A DNA stretch of 60,430 bases from assembly GCA_022827425.1 (NCBI GenBank), contig JAJDSZ010000098.1, positions 1 through 60,430 of the forward strand, written 5' to 3'. The notes beneath the pieces are model-generated. The model did no database searches and was not told where the DNA came from. It worked only from the letters and a program-made list of their open reading frames with translations. The number at the start of each line of letters is the position of its first letter. Position 1 is the stretch's first letter. Below are positions 45,602 through 54,076 of the stretch, one piece after another. The position numbers were made by a program, and so were the translations under genes. This DNA is from Pseudomonadales bacterium. Its GTDB lineage: Bacteria; Pseudomonadota; Gammaproteobacteria; Pseudomonadales; Pseudohongiellaceae.

Positions 45602-47425
45602 TCACCACCCAACGGCTTGTCCATCTTTTCGATGATCGGAGCCGGCTCGGTAGATGCCGTTTACCGGGAGGTCTTCGTCGATGCTTTGCTGGTTGAACAG
45701 CGGCGGCGTGAGTTCCGGTTCCCGGGTAAACAGGATGCCCTGATAGCCGCCCACGGCGCCGCCGTCGACACCGCGCACCTCATGCCCCCGTGCCCGCAGC
45801 GCGGGCCCCACGAGATCGAACAGGTTATGTTCCAGCGACAGCACATTGCTGTTCTGGTTGTGGGTGAAGCGCGCCGCGTCCGTTGTCATCTGGATATTCA
45901 TGCCGTGGTCGATGACGTTCACCATGTGCTGGGCGTGGGTTTCCGGCTGCACCGAACCGCCCATGTTGCCAAAGGTCATCAGGGGCTCGCCGTCCCGGGA
46001 CACGAAACCGGCGATGATCGAATGAAACGGCCGCTTTCTCGGCGCCACGACGTTGGGATGATCCTCATCGAGCGTAAAGGCCACGCCGCGGTTGTGCAGG
46101 ATCATGCCGTAGGGTGGAATCGTGACGCCGCTGCCATACACCGAAAAGATGCTGTGGATCAGGGACACCATATTGCCCCAGCGGTCGGCGGTGGTGAGGT
46201 AGACGGTGCCGCCGTCAAGGCCGCCGGTCACCGCGGGTTCGGCGGCCCGGTTCATGTCGATGCGCTCGCAGAGCGACAGGGCGTAGGTCTTGGACAGCAA
46301 CTGGTTCAGCGGCGGCGGATTGAACAGGGGATCGGCGTTGTAGGCCTGGAGGTCGGAATAGGCGAGCTTCTTGGCTTCCACCAGGAAATGCCAGTAATCC
46401 GGGCTCGAAGGGCCGAGGGTGGCCAGATTCAGACCATGCGCCGGGGCGCACATTTCCAGAATATTGAGCATTTCCAGCGCCGCCCAGCCCTGGCCCGGCG
46501 GCGGCAACTGATGCACCTCGTAGCCGTGGTAACTGGTGGTAATCGGCTCGACCCATTCCGGCTCGAATTCCGCCAGATCGGCATGGGTCATGACACCGCC
46601 TTCGGCCTGCACCTTGGCGACGATGGCGTCGGCGATGGCGCCCCGGTAGAAGGCGTTGCCGCCTTCGTCCTGCAATAGCCGCAGGGCGTCCGCGAGACCC
46701 GGATTGCGGATGATGGAATACAGCGGAGGCACTTCCCCGCCTTCAAGAAACACCCTGGCCGAATCCTCGTCTTCCCGCAGCTTGTCGCGCTGGCGGGTGA
46801 GGTCGATATGCCGCCGCTCGGCCTGCCCCCAGCCTTCCTCGGCGATGCGCGCGGCGCGCTCCAGGGTCTGGCGGAAGTCCATGCTGCCGAAGCGCGCGAG
46901 CAGGGCGTCGTAGCCCGCCACGGCACCCGGCACGGTGGCGGCATTGACGCCGCGCCCCGGCACGCGCTCGAGCCCGAGTTCCTCGGTAAAGAACTCCGGC
47001 GTCCAGCCCGCAGGCGCCCAGCCGGCGGAATTGAGCGCGTACAGCCGCCGGTCCGCCGCGCTCCAGACGAGGGCGAAAAGGTCTCCGGCAAGACCCGTAT
47101 CATTCTGGGAAGTCACGTCAAGCACCGCCGCCGCCGCCACCGCGGCGTCAATGGCATTGCCGCCCTGCCGCAAAATCTCAAGCCCGGCCTGGGCCGCGAG
47201 CGGGTCGCTGGTGGCGACCATGCCATGGCGGGCAATCACCTCGGAGCGGCCCTGGCCGGCAAAACCCTGGGCGCGGCTGCCGGGCACGGCGACAATGCCG
47301 GCGGCGGGGTTGGGCCGCTCCGCGCTGGGAAGGCCGAAAGCATTGCCGGATTGGGAAAACGCGACCGGCGGGCAGATCGCCAATGCGAAGAAAAGCAGGG
47401 TTCGATACTGTTTCGTCATGGTCAA
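45602..47425 (-). CDS. ggt: Gamma-glutamyltransferase-family hydrolase
   Basis: 607 residues, Ntn-hydrolase fold. A signal peptide (LLFFALAICPPVAFSQ) directs it to the periplasm. The large-subunit start (ARHGMVATSDPLAAQAGLEILRQGGNAIDAAVAAAA) is typical. The autoprocessing Thr is at about 407 (GGTVYLTTADRWGNM), aligning with E. coli Thr391, so it should mature into two chains. The TTHxS context is replaced by TVYLT, as in divergent GGT-like acylases, so glutathione may not be the substrate. Its ATG overlaps the DUF3500 stop by four bases, implying a functional pair. Confidence 0.9.
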   Translation of the reverse strand: MTMTKQYRTLLFFALAICPPVAFSQSGNAFGLPSAERPNPAAGIVAVPGSRAQGFAGQGRSEVIARHGMVATSDPLAAQAGLEILRQGGNAIDAAVAAAAVLDVTSQNDTGLAGDLFALVWSAADRRLYALNSAGWAPAGWTPEFFTEELGLERVPGRGVNAATVPGAVAGYDALLARFGSMDFRQTLERAARIAEEGWGQAERRHIDLTRQRDKLREDEDSARVFLEGGEVPPLYSIIRNPGLADALRLLQDEGGNAFYRGAIADAIVAKVQAEGGVMTHADLAEFEPEWVEPITTSYHGYEVHQLPPPGQGWAALEMLNILEMCAPAHGLNLATLGPSSPDYWHFLVEAKKLAYSDLQAYNADPLFNPPPLNQLLSKTYALSLCERIDMNRAAEPAVTGGLDGGTVYLTTADRWGNMVSLIHSIFSVYGSGVTIPPYGMILHNRGVAFTLDEDHPNVVAPRKRPFHSIIAGFVSRDGEPLMTFGNMGGSVQPETHAQHMVNVIDHGMNIQMTTDAARFTHNQNSNVLSLEHNLFDLVGPALRARGHEVRGVDGGAVGGYQGILFTREPELTPPLFNQQSIDEDLPVNGIYRAGSDHRKDGQAVGW

Positions 47426-48624
47426 TGGGCTTGCGCCGCAAGATGCTGGGCGAGCAGGTCCTTGCCGTAGTCATTGCCATTGGGCGTTCTGACCACGGTG
47501 TGGATATGGTCCCGGGTCGGCACGCCGGGCGGGTTCGTGGTCAGGGTTCCCACGGGATTCTGGTGGTCGAATTCGATCAGGATCACCGGGCTCTGAATAC
47601 GATAGTAGAACACCGCATCGTCCTCGGCGGCGCCGCGCCAGCCGAACCAGGTGTCGTCGACATGCTCGCCGATCTCTTCCATGGTGACCGCGGCGTGGGG
47701 GTCGCGCAGATTGCCCACGTATTCGCGAATGAGGCCGAGCAGGGCGAGTTTCTGGCCGCTGTCGAATTCCGCCGCGCGAATGCCTTCCGGGTCGAGCACC
47801 AGATTGTCCTGATTGCCCGCGGCAAGAAGATTGTTGCGCGTCTTGGCCGAATCAATGGTCGCCGCCGCCTGCTGCTCCGGGCGCAGGGACCGCATCAGCG
47901 CAAGGCCGAGATCCTGTTCCGCCTGCAGAATGGCGTTGCCGGCGTAGCGTCCCGATTCGGCCACCACCGGCTCGCCGCCCCAGAAGGCCGGGGTCATGAC
48001 CACCTGGTCGCCGAGCACGAAATAGTTGATTACCAGATGATGGCCTTCAAGCTGCCAGCCCCAGGGCTCGGTGGCGGAAGGCATGCCCATGAAGGTGAAA
48101 TAGTACTTGTCCTCGTGATAGCGGATCGGCTCACCGTTGATCTCGAACAGGGTCTGCTCGGTGCGCATGATGCCCCGGGTCTTGTCCACGCCCGCAGCGC
48201 TCAGCGACTGCTCCAGCAGACGCCAGGCGGCGGCCTTTTGCGCTTCGTTCATCTCTTCGAGGCTGACCCCCCGGCGGGCGAAGATGCCCACGTCCACATT
48301 GGACCAGTCGCGCCATTCCGGGTCTTCCACGGCGAAATGCGCCCGGCTCAATTCGCCGGTGTCGAGAGTCGCCAGCATGGCCTCGGCGGCTTCCCGCACC
48401 GGCGCAGTGGAGACCCCGGTTTCGCGAACGGGATACAGCCCTTCGACAAGGCCCCCGGAAGTCACCAGCCCGCGAAAGGGCTCACCCAGGGCCCGGGCCG
48501 CCGAGCGCATGAAGTTCGACTTCTGCTCAAGCAGCGCCCGGGGATACTGGGACTGGGACCAGGAAAGCGAAAAGCCCAGCGCGAAAAATGCGGGCAGCAA
48601 CAGGCAGAGGATTCTTTTGATCAC
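47422..48624 (-). CDS. DUF3500 family secreted protein
   Basis: 400 residues from a GTG with AAGGA upstream. A signal peptide (LCLLLPAFFALGFSLSWSQ) is followed by the DUF3500 region: SGGLVEGLYPVRETGVST, YYFTFMGMPSATEPWGWQLEGHHLVINYFVLGDQVVMTPAFWGGEP, and the C-terminal HIHTVVRTPNGNDYGKDLLAQH. The many conserved His, Glu and Trp residues suggest an enzyme, but no activity is established. It is the upstream gene of a two-gene operon with ggt. Confidence 0.9.
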   Translation of the reverse strand: MIKRILCLLLPAFFALGFSLSWSQSQYPRALLEQKSNFMRSAARALGEPFRGLVTSGGLVEGLYPVRETGVSTAPVREAAEAMLATLDTGELSRAHFAVEDPEWRDWSNVDVGIFARRGVSLEEMNEAQKAAAWRLLEQSLSAAGVDKTRGIMRTEQTLFEINGEPIRYHEDKYYFTFMGMPSATEPWGWQLEGHHLVINYFVLGDQVVMTPAFWGGEPVVAESGRYAGNAILQAEQDLGLALMRSLRPEQQAAATIDSAKTRNNLLAAGNQDNLVLDPEGIRAAEFDSGQKLALLGLIREYVGNLRDPHAAVTMEEIGEHVDDTWFGWRGAAEDDAVFYYRIQSPVILIEFDHQNPVGTLTTNPPGVPTRDHIHTVVRTPNGNDYGKDLLAQHLAAQAH

Positions 48625-48703
48625 TGCATGTGTCCTTCACTGAATACGAAATCCCGAGGCTACCCCCTGCCGCCCGGATGCACAAGCAGTTATCGGAACT
48701 CCT

Positions 48704-48866
48704 GTCATTCCGCGCGCAGTCGCGGAATCTCATCGGGAGGCCACTGCGGGAGATTCCGCGACAAAATGGCAGGATTGCCATTTTGGACGTCGCACAGCGA
48801 CGCCCCGCAGGAGTGAGGGGCATGGATGCCCCGAATCACTACGCTTCGCTTCGCGCAGAATGACAG
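48704..48866. repeat. REP-like palindromic repeat, copy E, split by an 88-bp insert
   Basis: Left arm GTCATTCCGCGCGCAGTCGC... (48704-48731). The right arm starts GAGATTCCGCGAC at 48750-48762 and resumes as TTCGCGCAGAATGAC near 48850. The inserted stretch holds three hairpins in a row (see the next entry). It marks the left edge of the AT-rich island. Confidence 0.75.
48763..48850. repeat. Three-hairpin insert within the REP element
   Basis: Consecutive perfect stems: AAAATGGCA/TGCCATTTT (48764-48785 region), GGACGTCGC/GCGACG (48785-48803 region) and GGGGCAT/ATGCCCC (48816-48832 region). It looks like a compact structured element that entered the REP right arm. No coding potential was recognised. 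Confidence 0.6.
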
Positions 48867-49024
48867 GCAGGTTGGAGCGCCAAAATGAGAATTGCTGGCG
48901 CGGAAGCCAGTGGCGGCACAATGATCGACAAAAGCTTTCCCAACCAGTCAGGCCTGACTTTCTCCAAGTCTTGTTTGGTGGCTTTGCCGGATTCGAGATT
49001 GCCCACCTTTATGTTCGATTCCAA
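48839..49024 (-). pseudogene. Possible gene remnant ending in the REP element
   Basis: A 61-codon frame from a TTG with an N-terminus SNIKVGNLESGKATKQDLEK, a hydrophobic helix (LLSIIVPPLASAPAILILAL) and a tail (CHSARSEA) that is just the translated REP arm. Composition is closer to the island than to the backbone. It could be the start of a foreign gene truncated by the repeat, or a chance frame. The rest of 48867-49142 shows nothing else. Confidence 0.25.
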
Positions 49025-49142
49025 GTGGGGAAACGCGCCGTGGCCACAGGAGGTTGTCCCGGAATCAGTAAATCCCGATCAGGGAATTTAGAACTTTTTC
49101 GCACAAAGTTTATTGTATTGCAAGTTCATGAACCAAGTCAGT

Positions 49143-49171
49143 TTGCGCCAGCCCCCTATTTTTGCCATAAT
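49143..49171 (+). promoter_or_regulatory. Candidate promoter of the ATPase-PIN genes
   Basis: TTGCGC (-35, weak) and CATAAT (-10, 5 of 6) at 17-bp spacing, about 25 bases before the ATPase start. The leader would be very short. Confidence 0.35.
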
Positions 49172-49196
49172 GCCGCGTCTTTCGTGGGATATGCAG

Positions 49197-50561
49197 ATGC
49201 TTAAGAGTCTGACTATTGAAAATTTTAAAGCATGGCGGAACGTAGATTTAGAGTTCGCGCCGGTGACTGGATTCTTCGGGACCAACAGTTCCGGCAAAAG
49301 CAGCTTAATTCAATTCCTGTTGATGCTAAAACAAACCAGGAATGCGACTGATCGCAGGATCATACTCGATTTTGGTGGTGAATCTGGCATCGTGAATCTT
49401 GGAACATACAAAGATGTAATCCACAATCAAGATGCCACTAATTTCATGTCTTGGTCGCTTAAATGGTCGCTTCCGGAGCCGTTGGAAATTCGTAATCCAG
49501 CAGGAACGAAGGGTGACATTTTATTTAGAGGAGAACTACTGAAAACAGGCTGCTACATAGGGGGGATGCCACGTGGTCTTCTGTTTCCTTATGAACTATT
49601 CTATAAATTCGATGATACGGATTTTCGCTTAAAGCACATTAAGGAAAGTGTCAGAAATAAATTTGAGTTATCCACAGACTCTTCAAAATTCGAGTTTAAA
49701 AGAAATGTTGGTAGAGCATGGAAACTCCCTTCTCCAATCAAGACGCACTTGTTTCCTGATGAAACGCGGTACTTTTTTCAAAATGCAGAATTTCTAGGCG
49801 AATTTGAGTTTGCTTATGAGGAATTCATGGATTCGATTTACTATCTTGGACCATTACGTGAACATCCAAAAAGAGAATATCAATGGACAGGAACGGGTCG
49901 TTCCGATGTAGGAAAACGAGGTGAATTCGCTATAGATGCAATTCTTGCCGCAACCAGAGATGAGGAGAAAAGAAGTCTAGGATTCAGAAAATGGAGAATG
50001 GATTTTCAAAAAATGATTGCCTACTGGCTATTGCAATTAGGTTTGGTCGAAGATTTCCAAATTGAAGAAATTAAGGAAGGGTCAAACCTGTATCGAGCTT
50101 TGGTGAAGATGCCTGGCTCGAACGTGAGGGTAACATTGACAGACGTTGGGTTCGGCGTATCCCAGATCCTGCCAGTTCTGGTTCTTCTTTACTATGTACC
50201 TGAGGGCTCTACGGTATTGATGGAGCAACCTGAGATTCATCTTCATCCGGCAGTGCAAAGTGGTTTGGCGGACCTCATGTTGAATGTTGCAGAGGCGCGT
50301 AAACTTCAGATTATCTTGGAAAGTCACAGTGAACATTTGTTGAGGCGGTTTCAGCGTAGAGTGGCCGAAGGAAAGGCTTCATCCAAGAATATAAAGCTAT
50401 ACTTTGTTTCCACAAAAGGTGGTGTCGCAAAAGTTGATGATCTTAATCTCAATGAATGGGGAGAGATCGAAAAATGGCCAGACAATTTTTTTGGAGATGA
50501 AATGGGAGAGATCGCGGCGATAGCAGAATCTTCCATCAACAGAAAGTTGGAGATATCTTGA
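49197..50561 (+). CDS. ABC/OLD-like AAA ATPase with DUF3696 region
   Basis: 454 residues from the ATG at 49197 (GGGAT seven bases upstream; ATG 49191 also possible). An SMC/ABC-type ATPase: LTIENFKAW start, Walker A FGTNSSGKSS (28-36), a long middle insert with MDSIYYLGPLREHPKR, signature TDVGFGVSQILPVLV, Walker B STVLMEQPEIHLHP, and the His switch ESHSEHLLRR. The C-terminal segment (VDDLNLNEWGEIEKWPDNFF) is DUF3696-like. There is no TOPRIM domain. The gene is AT-rich with rare-looking codons, unlike neighbours. Such ATPases usually act as sensors for an effector encoded next door, here the PIN-like protein whose ATG shares one base with its stop. Confidence 0.88.
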   Translation: MLKSLTIENFKAWRNVDLEFAPVTGFFGTNSSGKSSLIQFLLMLKQTRNATDRRIILDFGGESGIVNLGTYKDVIHNQDATNFMSWSLKWSLPEPLEIRNPAGTKGDILFRGELLKTGCYIGGMPRGLLFPYELFYKFDDTDFRLKHIKESVRNKFELSTDSSKFEFKRNVGRAWKLPSPIKTHLFPDETRYFFQNAEFLGEFEFAYEEFMDSIYYLGPLREHPKREYQWTGTGRSDVGKRGEFAIDAILAATRDEEKRSLGFRKWRMDFQKMIAYWLLQLGLVEDFQIEEIKEGSNLYRALVKMPGSNVRVTLTDVGFGVSQILPVLVLLYYVPEGSTVLMEQPEIHLHPAVQSGLADLMLNVAEARKLQIILESHSEHLLRRFQRRVAEGKASSKNIKLYFVSTKGGVAKVDDLNLNEWGEIEKWPDNFFGDEMGEIAAIAESSINRKLEIS

Positions 50562-51025
50562 TGTCTGAATTCGTCGTAGACACGAACGTCGCGGTTGTGG
50601 CGAATGGCAAAAACACTCATGCTGATAAACAATGTCGGTTGAAATGCATAAGAAAATTAAATGCTATAGTGGATCAAGATGTAATTGTAATTGATGATGC
50701 CGGCTTAATCCTGAATGAGTATAAGGGTTACCTTAGTTTCTCAGGTTCACCCGGCGTAGGAGATAAGTTCTTCAAGCACATCGTAGACAATCAATGGCAG
50801 AAAAAAGTAAGGAGAGTAACTTTGACTGAATCTTCTGACCCCGCTAGAGGTTTCGAAGTTTTGCCGTGCAATACCTTCGACCGTTCTGACAGGAAATTTC
50901 TGGCTGTTGCAGTTGTTTCCGGCGCAACTGTACTAAACGCAACTGATAGCGATTGGGCAGATAACACAACGCTCATGTCCAAAGTAGGAGTAAGCGTAGA
51001 AGAACTCTGTCCCCAACACATTTAG
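50561..51025 (+). CDS. PIN-like nuclease domain protein
   Basis: 154 residues from the ATG at 50561, overlapping the ATPase stop by one base (TGATG). PIN fold acidic residues: Asp7 (FVVDTNVAVV), an acidic Glu in VIDDAGLILNEYKGYL, and the C-terminal cluster FDRSDRKFLAVAV...NATDSDWADN. PIN proteins are metal-dependent ribonucleases, often toxins. No antitoxin-like partner is seen; control probably comes from the ATPase. Same AT-rich composition as the ATPase, so acquired together. Confidence 0.82.
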   Translation: MSEFVVDTNVAVVANGKNTHADKQCRLKCIRKLNAIVDQDVIVIDDAGLILNEYKGYLSFSGSPGVGDKFFKHIVDNQWQKKVRRVTLTESSDPARGFEVLPCNTFDRSDRKFLAVAVVSGATVLNATDSDWADNTTLMSKVGVSVEELCPQHI

Positions 51026-51071
51026 TATATGTTGTATAAATGAACCAATTGACAGACGCATCGGAGCCGTA

Positions 51072-51734
51072 TTGAGTCTAAAATACCCAAAAACGCTCTC
51101 GTGGCCTTGGTCGCCCGGTATCCGCCGACAGAGCAGAGTACATCAGGAACCACTTCGCTTTGTCGGTTCCCCCGTAGTCGTAACGGAGAAACTGGACGGT
51201 GGTAATACTCTGCTCCATAAGGGCAAGGTCTACGCCCGAAGCGTTTCGGCCCCGAGCGAGGCGAAATGGTTCGCAATGGTCAAAAAGCACCATGCCTGGA
51301 AAGTGACCGAGCCAGATGTCTATCTGTATGGCGAGGACATCTATGGCGTCCATAGCATCGCTTACGATCCAGTTCCCGAGGACAGGACGTTTTACGTCTT
51401 CGCAGTTCGCGATAACACCGGGGCATTCGCGCCTTTTTCCGATGTAGAGACGTATGCACGGAGGCGCAAGATTCCGGTTGTTCCGGTGTTGTTCCGGGGT
51501 ACTTTCAGTTCGATCAAAGAGCTTCGGGCTTTCATAGACAAGGCTCACGGCGAAAGTTCGGTACTGGGTGGCGCACGCGAGGGAGTCGTGATTCGATTGG
51601 CCTGCGGATTCTCAACGTCGGATTTCCAGCATAGCGTTTGCAAGAGCGTTCGCGCCGGGCATGTGCGCTGCGATGAGCACTGGAGCAGAAACTGGCAGCC
51701 TTGTCCAATTTCTCCCAAGCCCGCGAAAATCTGA
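51072..51734 (+). CDS. RNA ligase family protein (Rnl2-like)
   Basis: 220 residues from a TTG at 51072 with GGAG five bases upstream. Nucleotidyltransferase motifs: motif I TEKLDGGN with the AMP-accepting Lys40, motif Ia-like YARSVSAPS, motif III YLYGEDIYGVHS, FYVFAVRD, and motif IV REGVVIR. The C-terminus (CKSVRAGHVRCDEHWSRNW) is the usual ending of this short family, so it appears complete. It should seal RNA nicks using ATP. It starts 46 bases after the PIN gene, same strand, with intermediate base composition, and may repair RNA cut by the PIN nuclease. That link is inference. Confidence 0.88.
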   Translation: MSLKYPKTLSWPWSPGIRRQSRVHQEPLRFVGSPVVVTEKLDGGNTLLHKGKVYARSVSAPSEAKWFAMVKKHHAWKVTEPDVYLYGEDIYGVHSIAYDPVPEDRTFYVFAVRDNTGAFAPFSDVETYARRRKIPVVPVLFRGTFSSIKELRAFIDKAHGESSVLGGAREGVVIRLACGFSTSDFQHSVCKSVRAGHVRCDEHWSRNWQPCPISPKPAKI

Positions 51735-51787
51735 ATGGCGTGGGCATTCACCCAATCGCGGGAAGTCGTATACGCAGCCTGATTCGC

Positions 51788-53167
51788 TCACTCACTCATC
51801 ACCGCCGCCAGTTTCTCCTCGGTGCGCCAGTTACCGCCTTGCAGGCGGGAGACGTAGACGATGGCGATGGCGAAGACCAGGAGGGTGAAGATAATCCAGG
51901 ATATTTCGGCGCTCAATTGCCAGACCAGGATGATGAAGTACTGGATGACGAGCATGGCCCAGTGCAGGGCGGTGGAGGCGAACATCAGCCAGCGGGTGTC
52001 GCCGGCGCCGCGCAGCACGCCGCCGGCCACGAGGCAGGTGGCGTCGGCCATGGTGTAGCAGGACAGGCCGATCATCATGAAGCCAGCCAGGGCGCGGATT
52101 TCGGCGAAGTCTCCGCCCGGTGGCGCGAACATTTCCACCAGCGGAAAGCGGAACAGCACGTAGATGATGGCCAGGGTCGCCGAATAGCACAGGCCGAGGG
52201 CGAATCCGGCGCGGATGACCTGGTTGGTCTGTTCCATGTCGCCGGCGCCCACGAAGCGCCCGATCATGCTGATGACGGCGATGTTGAGGCCGATCATGGG
52301 CACGAAGGAGAGAATGTCCCAATTGAAGACGATGGCCGCCGAAGCGCCCGCGGCCACGCCATAGGACTGGAACATCAGCAGAAACAGGTTGAAGGCCGCC
52401 ACATTGAGGAACAGTTCCACCGCCGAAGGCAGGCCGAGGCGCAGGTAGCGGCGGGTGATTCCCGCATCGAAGCGGAACGAGCGCATCACCCGGAAGCGCG
52501 CGCGATGCTCCCGATGCAGATAGAAACAGGCGAAAAGGCCCAGGGAGAACAGCGTCGCCAGATTGGTGCTGATGGCGGCGCCGGTGATGCCCATGGCGGG
52601 CAGGCCGAGATGGCCGAAGATCATGACGTAGGCGAGCGGCACATTGAGCAGCAGGCCGCCGATGTCGCAGATCATCACCACCCGGGTGCGGCCGATGCCG
52701 GCGAAGTAGGAAGAGAAGCAGGTCTTCGCCAGGGGCAGAATCACCCCGGCCATGAGGATCAGGTAGTAGACGCGCTCGAGCTCCACGAGCTGCGGGTCGT
52801 GGTCGAGCAGGTTGAACAACTCCAGCACGAATACCGTGATCAGCGCCAGGGGAAGCAGGCTGGCCAAGGACATGATCAGCCCCTGGGTGACGACCTTGCT
52901 GCATTTGTGCAGTTCGCGGGCGCCGAAATACTGTGCCGTCAGGGCATTGCTATAGGAAAACAGCCCGGTGAAGAAGCAGAAAGAGAAAAACGCCCCCACG
53001 CCGCCGCCGAGCCCGGCGGCCATGTGGGTGGAGCTGACCTGGGAGAGGAAATAGCGGTCGGTGAAAATCATCAGGGCGAAGGTGCCCTGGGACACCACCA
53101 TCGGAATGGCGATGCGGACCATTTCCCGGAAAGTATCCCGGTCGAGATGGAAAAGTCTTGCTTGCAT
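51788..53167 (-). CDS. MATE-family multidrug/sodium antiporter
   Basis: 459 residues with about twelve hydrophobic helices in two symmetric halves (AIPMVVSQGTFALMIFTDRYFLS start; second half LGLPSAVELFLNVAAFNLFLLM). It matches the MATE efflux pattern for export of cationic drugs or organic metabolites coupled to sodium or protons. The second half repeats the motif VAGGVLRGAGDTRW. Backbone base composition returns here, marking the right boundary of the AT-rich island. Substrate unknown. Confidence 0.92.
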   Translation of the reverse strand: MQARLFHLDRDTFREMVRIAIPMVVSQGTFALMIFTDRYFLSQVSSTHMAAGLGGGVGAFFSFCFFTGLFSYSNALTAQYFGARELHKCSKVVTQGLIMSLASLLPLALITVFVLELFNLLDHDPQLVELERVYYLILMAGVILPLAKTCFSSYFAGIGRTRVVMICDIGGLLLNVPLAYVMIFGHLGLPAMGITGAAISTNLATLFSLGLFACFYLHREHRARFRVMRSFRFDAGITRRYLRLGLPSAVELFLNVAAFNLFLLMFQSYGVAAGASAAIVFNWDILSFVPMIGLNIAVISMIGRFVGAGDMEQTNQVIRAGFALGLCYSATLAIIYVLFRFPLVEMFAPPGGDFAEIRALAGFMMIGLSCYTMADATCLVAGGVLRGAGDTRWLMFASTALHWAMLVIQYFIILVWQLSAEISWIIFTLLVFAIAIVYVSRLQGGNWRTEEKLAAVMSE

Positions 53168-53248
53168 GTTGGTTACTACGATGTGTCATTGCTTGAGCCG
53201 GCGCCCGGGTCTCGGGCGGCGGCAACCTTTGATGCTCTCCAGCCCGGT

Positions 53249-54076
53249 TCAGGCCGGCTTGAGCATCGGCTGGCGGCGGCGATAGGTAAGGCTGCGCCAG
53301 AGCCATTCACAGGGGCCGAATCGGTATCGGTCCAGCCAGTACACGCTGAACAGCGCCTGAAGAATCCACACGCCCAGCACGAACAGGTACATCTGCCAGC
53401 GGTCCCAAAGCGCGAACCGGCCGAGGCCGAAGCCGAGAAAAACCAGATTGCACAGCACCGTCTGCATCAGGTAGTTGGTGAGCGCCATCTGGCCAATCCG
53501 CGCCAGCACCGATTGCATTCCCCTGAGCAGTCCCGCCCGGCAAACGCTCATCACCAGGCCGATATAACCCACCGCCAGGGCGAGCCGGCCCAGGTCATAG
53601 CTCGGCCGGTTGAGCGACTGCCACTGGATATCGTACCCGCTGCCGACGAAGGTCATGGTTTCCCAGGCGTTCAGCGGCAGGCCGACGCCGAAACCCGCGA
53701 GCATCAGCAGCAGGTAGGCGTTGACCAGACCGAACACGATCAGCCAGCCGGTGCGCCGGTAGTACAGCGAGCGCACTTCCGCCGGGTCGGCGCCGGGCTT
53801 GTTCATGAAAATCAGCAAGCCGGCCCCGAACAGCATGGAAAACACCGCCCGCATGCCGCCTTCAACGAAAATTTCCGCCCCGGCGAACAGGGCGAAATCG
53901 ACGCCGGACACGGCGCCGTCCACCTGCGGGTCGGCCATGGCGCCAAAGGGCTGGGCGAAGGCCAGAATATTGATGATCAGGATGCCGAGCAGGACGAGTC
54001 CGCGCAGGGTATCGATCGACCGGATTCTGGCCTTGCCGCTGACCGGGGCCTGGATCTGTGTGCTGGTTTCCGACAT
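53249..54076 (-). CDS. DUF418 family membrane protein, probably internally shortened
   Basis: 275 residues from the ATG at 54076 (MSETSTQIQAP). The N-terminal part (RIRSIDTLRGLVLLGILIINILAF, FSMLFGAGLLIF, RRTGWLIVFGLVNAYLLL) and C-terminal DUF418 part (ALTNYLMQTVLCNLVFLGFGLGRFALWDRWQMYLFVLGVWILQ) are both good. Family members are usually near 370-420 residues; the helices normally following NAYLLL are missing here and NAYLLLMLAGFGVGLPLN joins abruptly. An in-frame deletion of roughly 100 residues is likely. It may be non-functional. The upstream side abuts a 132-bp repeat. Confidence 0.8.
   Translation of the reverse strand: MSETSTQIQAPVSGKARIRSIDTLRGLVLLGILIINILAFAQPFGAMADPQVDGAVSGVDFALFAGAEIFVEGGMRAVFSMLFGAGLLIFMNKPGADPAEVRSLYYRRTGWLIVFGLVNAYLLLMLAGFGVGLPLNAWETMTFVGSGYDIQWQSLNRPSYDLGRLALAVGYIGLVMSVCRAGLLRGMQSVLARIGQMALTNYLMQTVLCNLVFLGFGLGRFALWDRWQMYLFVLGVWILQALFSVYWLDRYRFGPCEWLWRSLTYRRRQPMLKPA

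Noticed and set aside
48704-48866. Considered as a CRISPR repeat or integron-type attachment site
   Set aside because: There is no regular repeat-spacer array, no cas or integrase gene, and the arms match the dispersed REP family.
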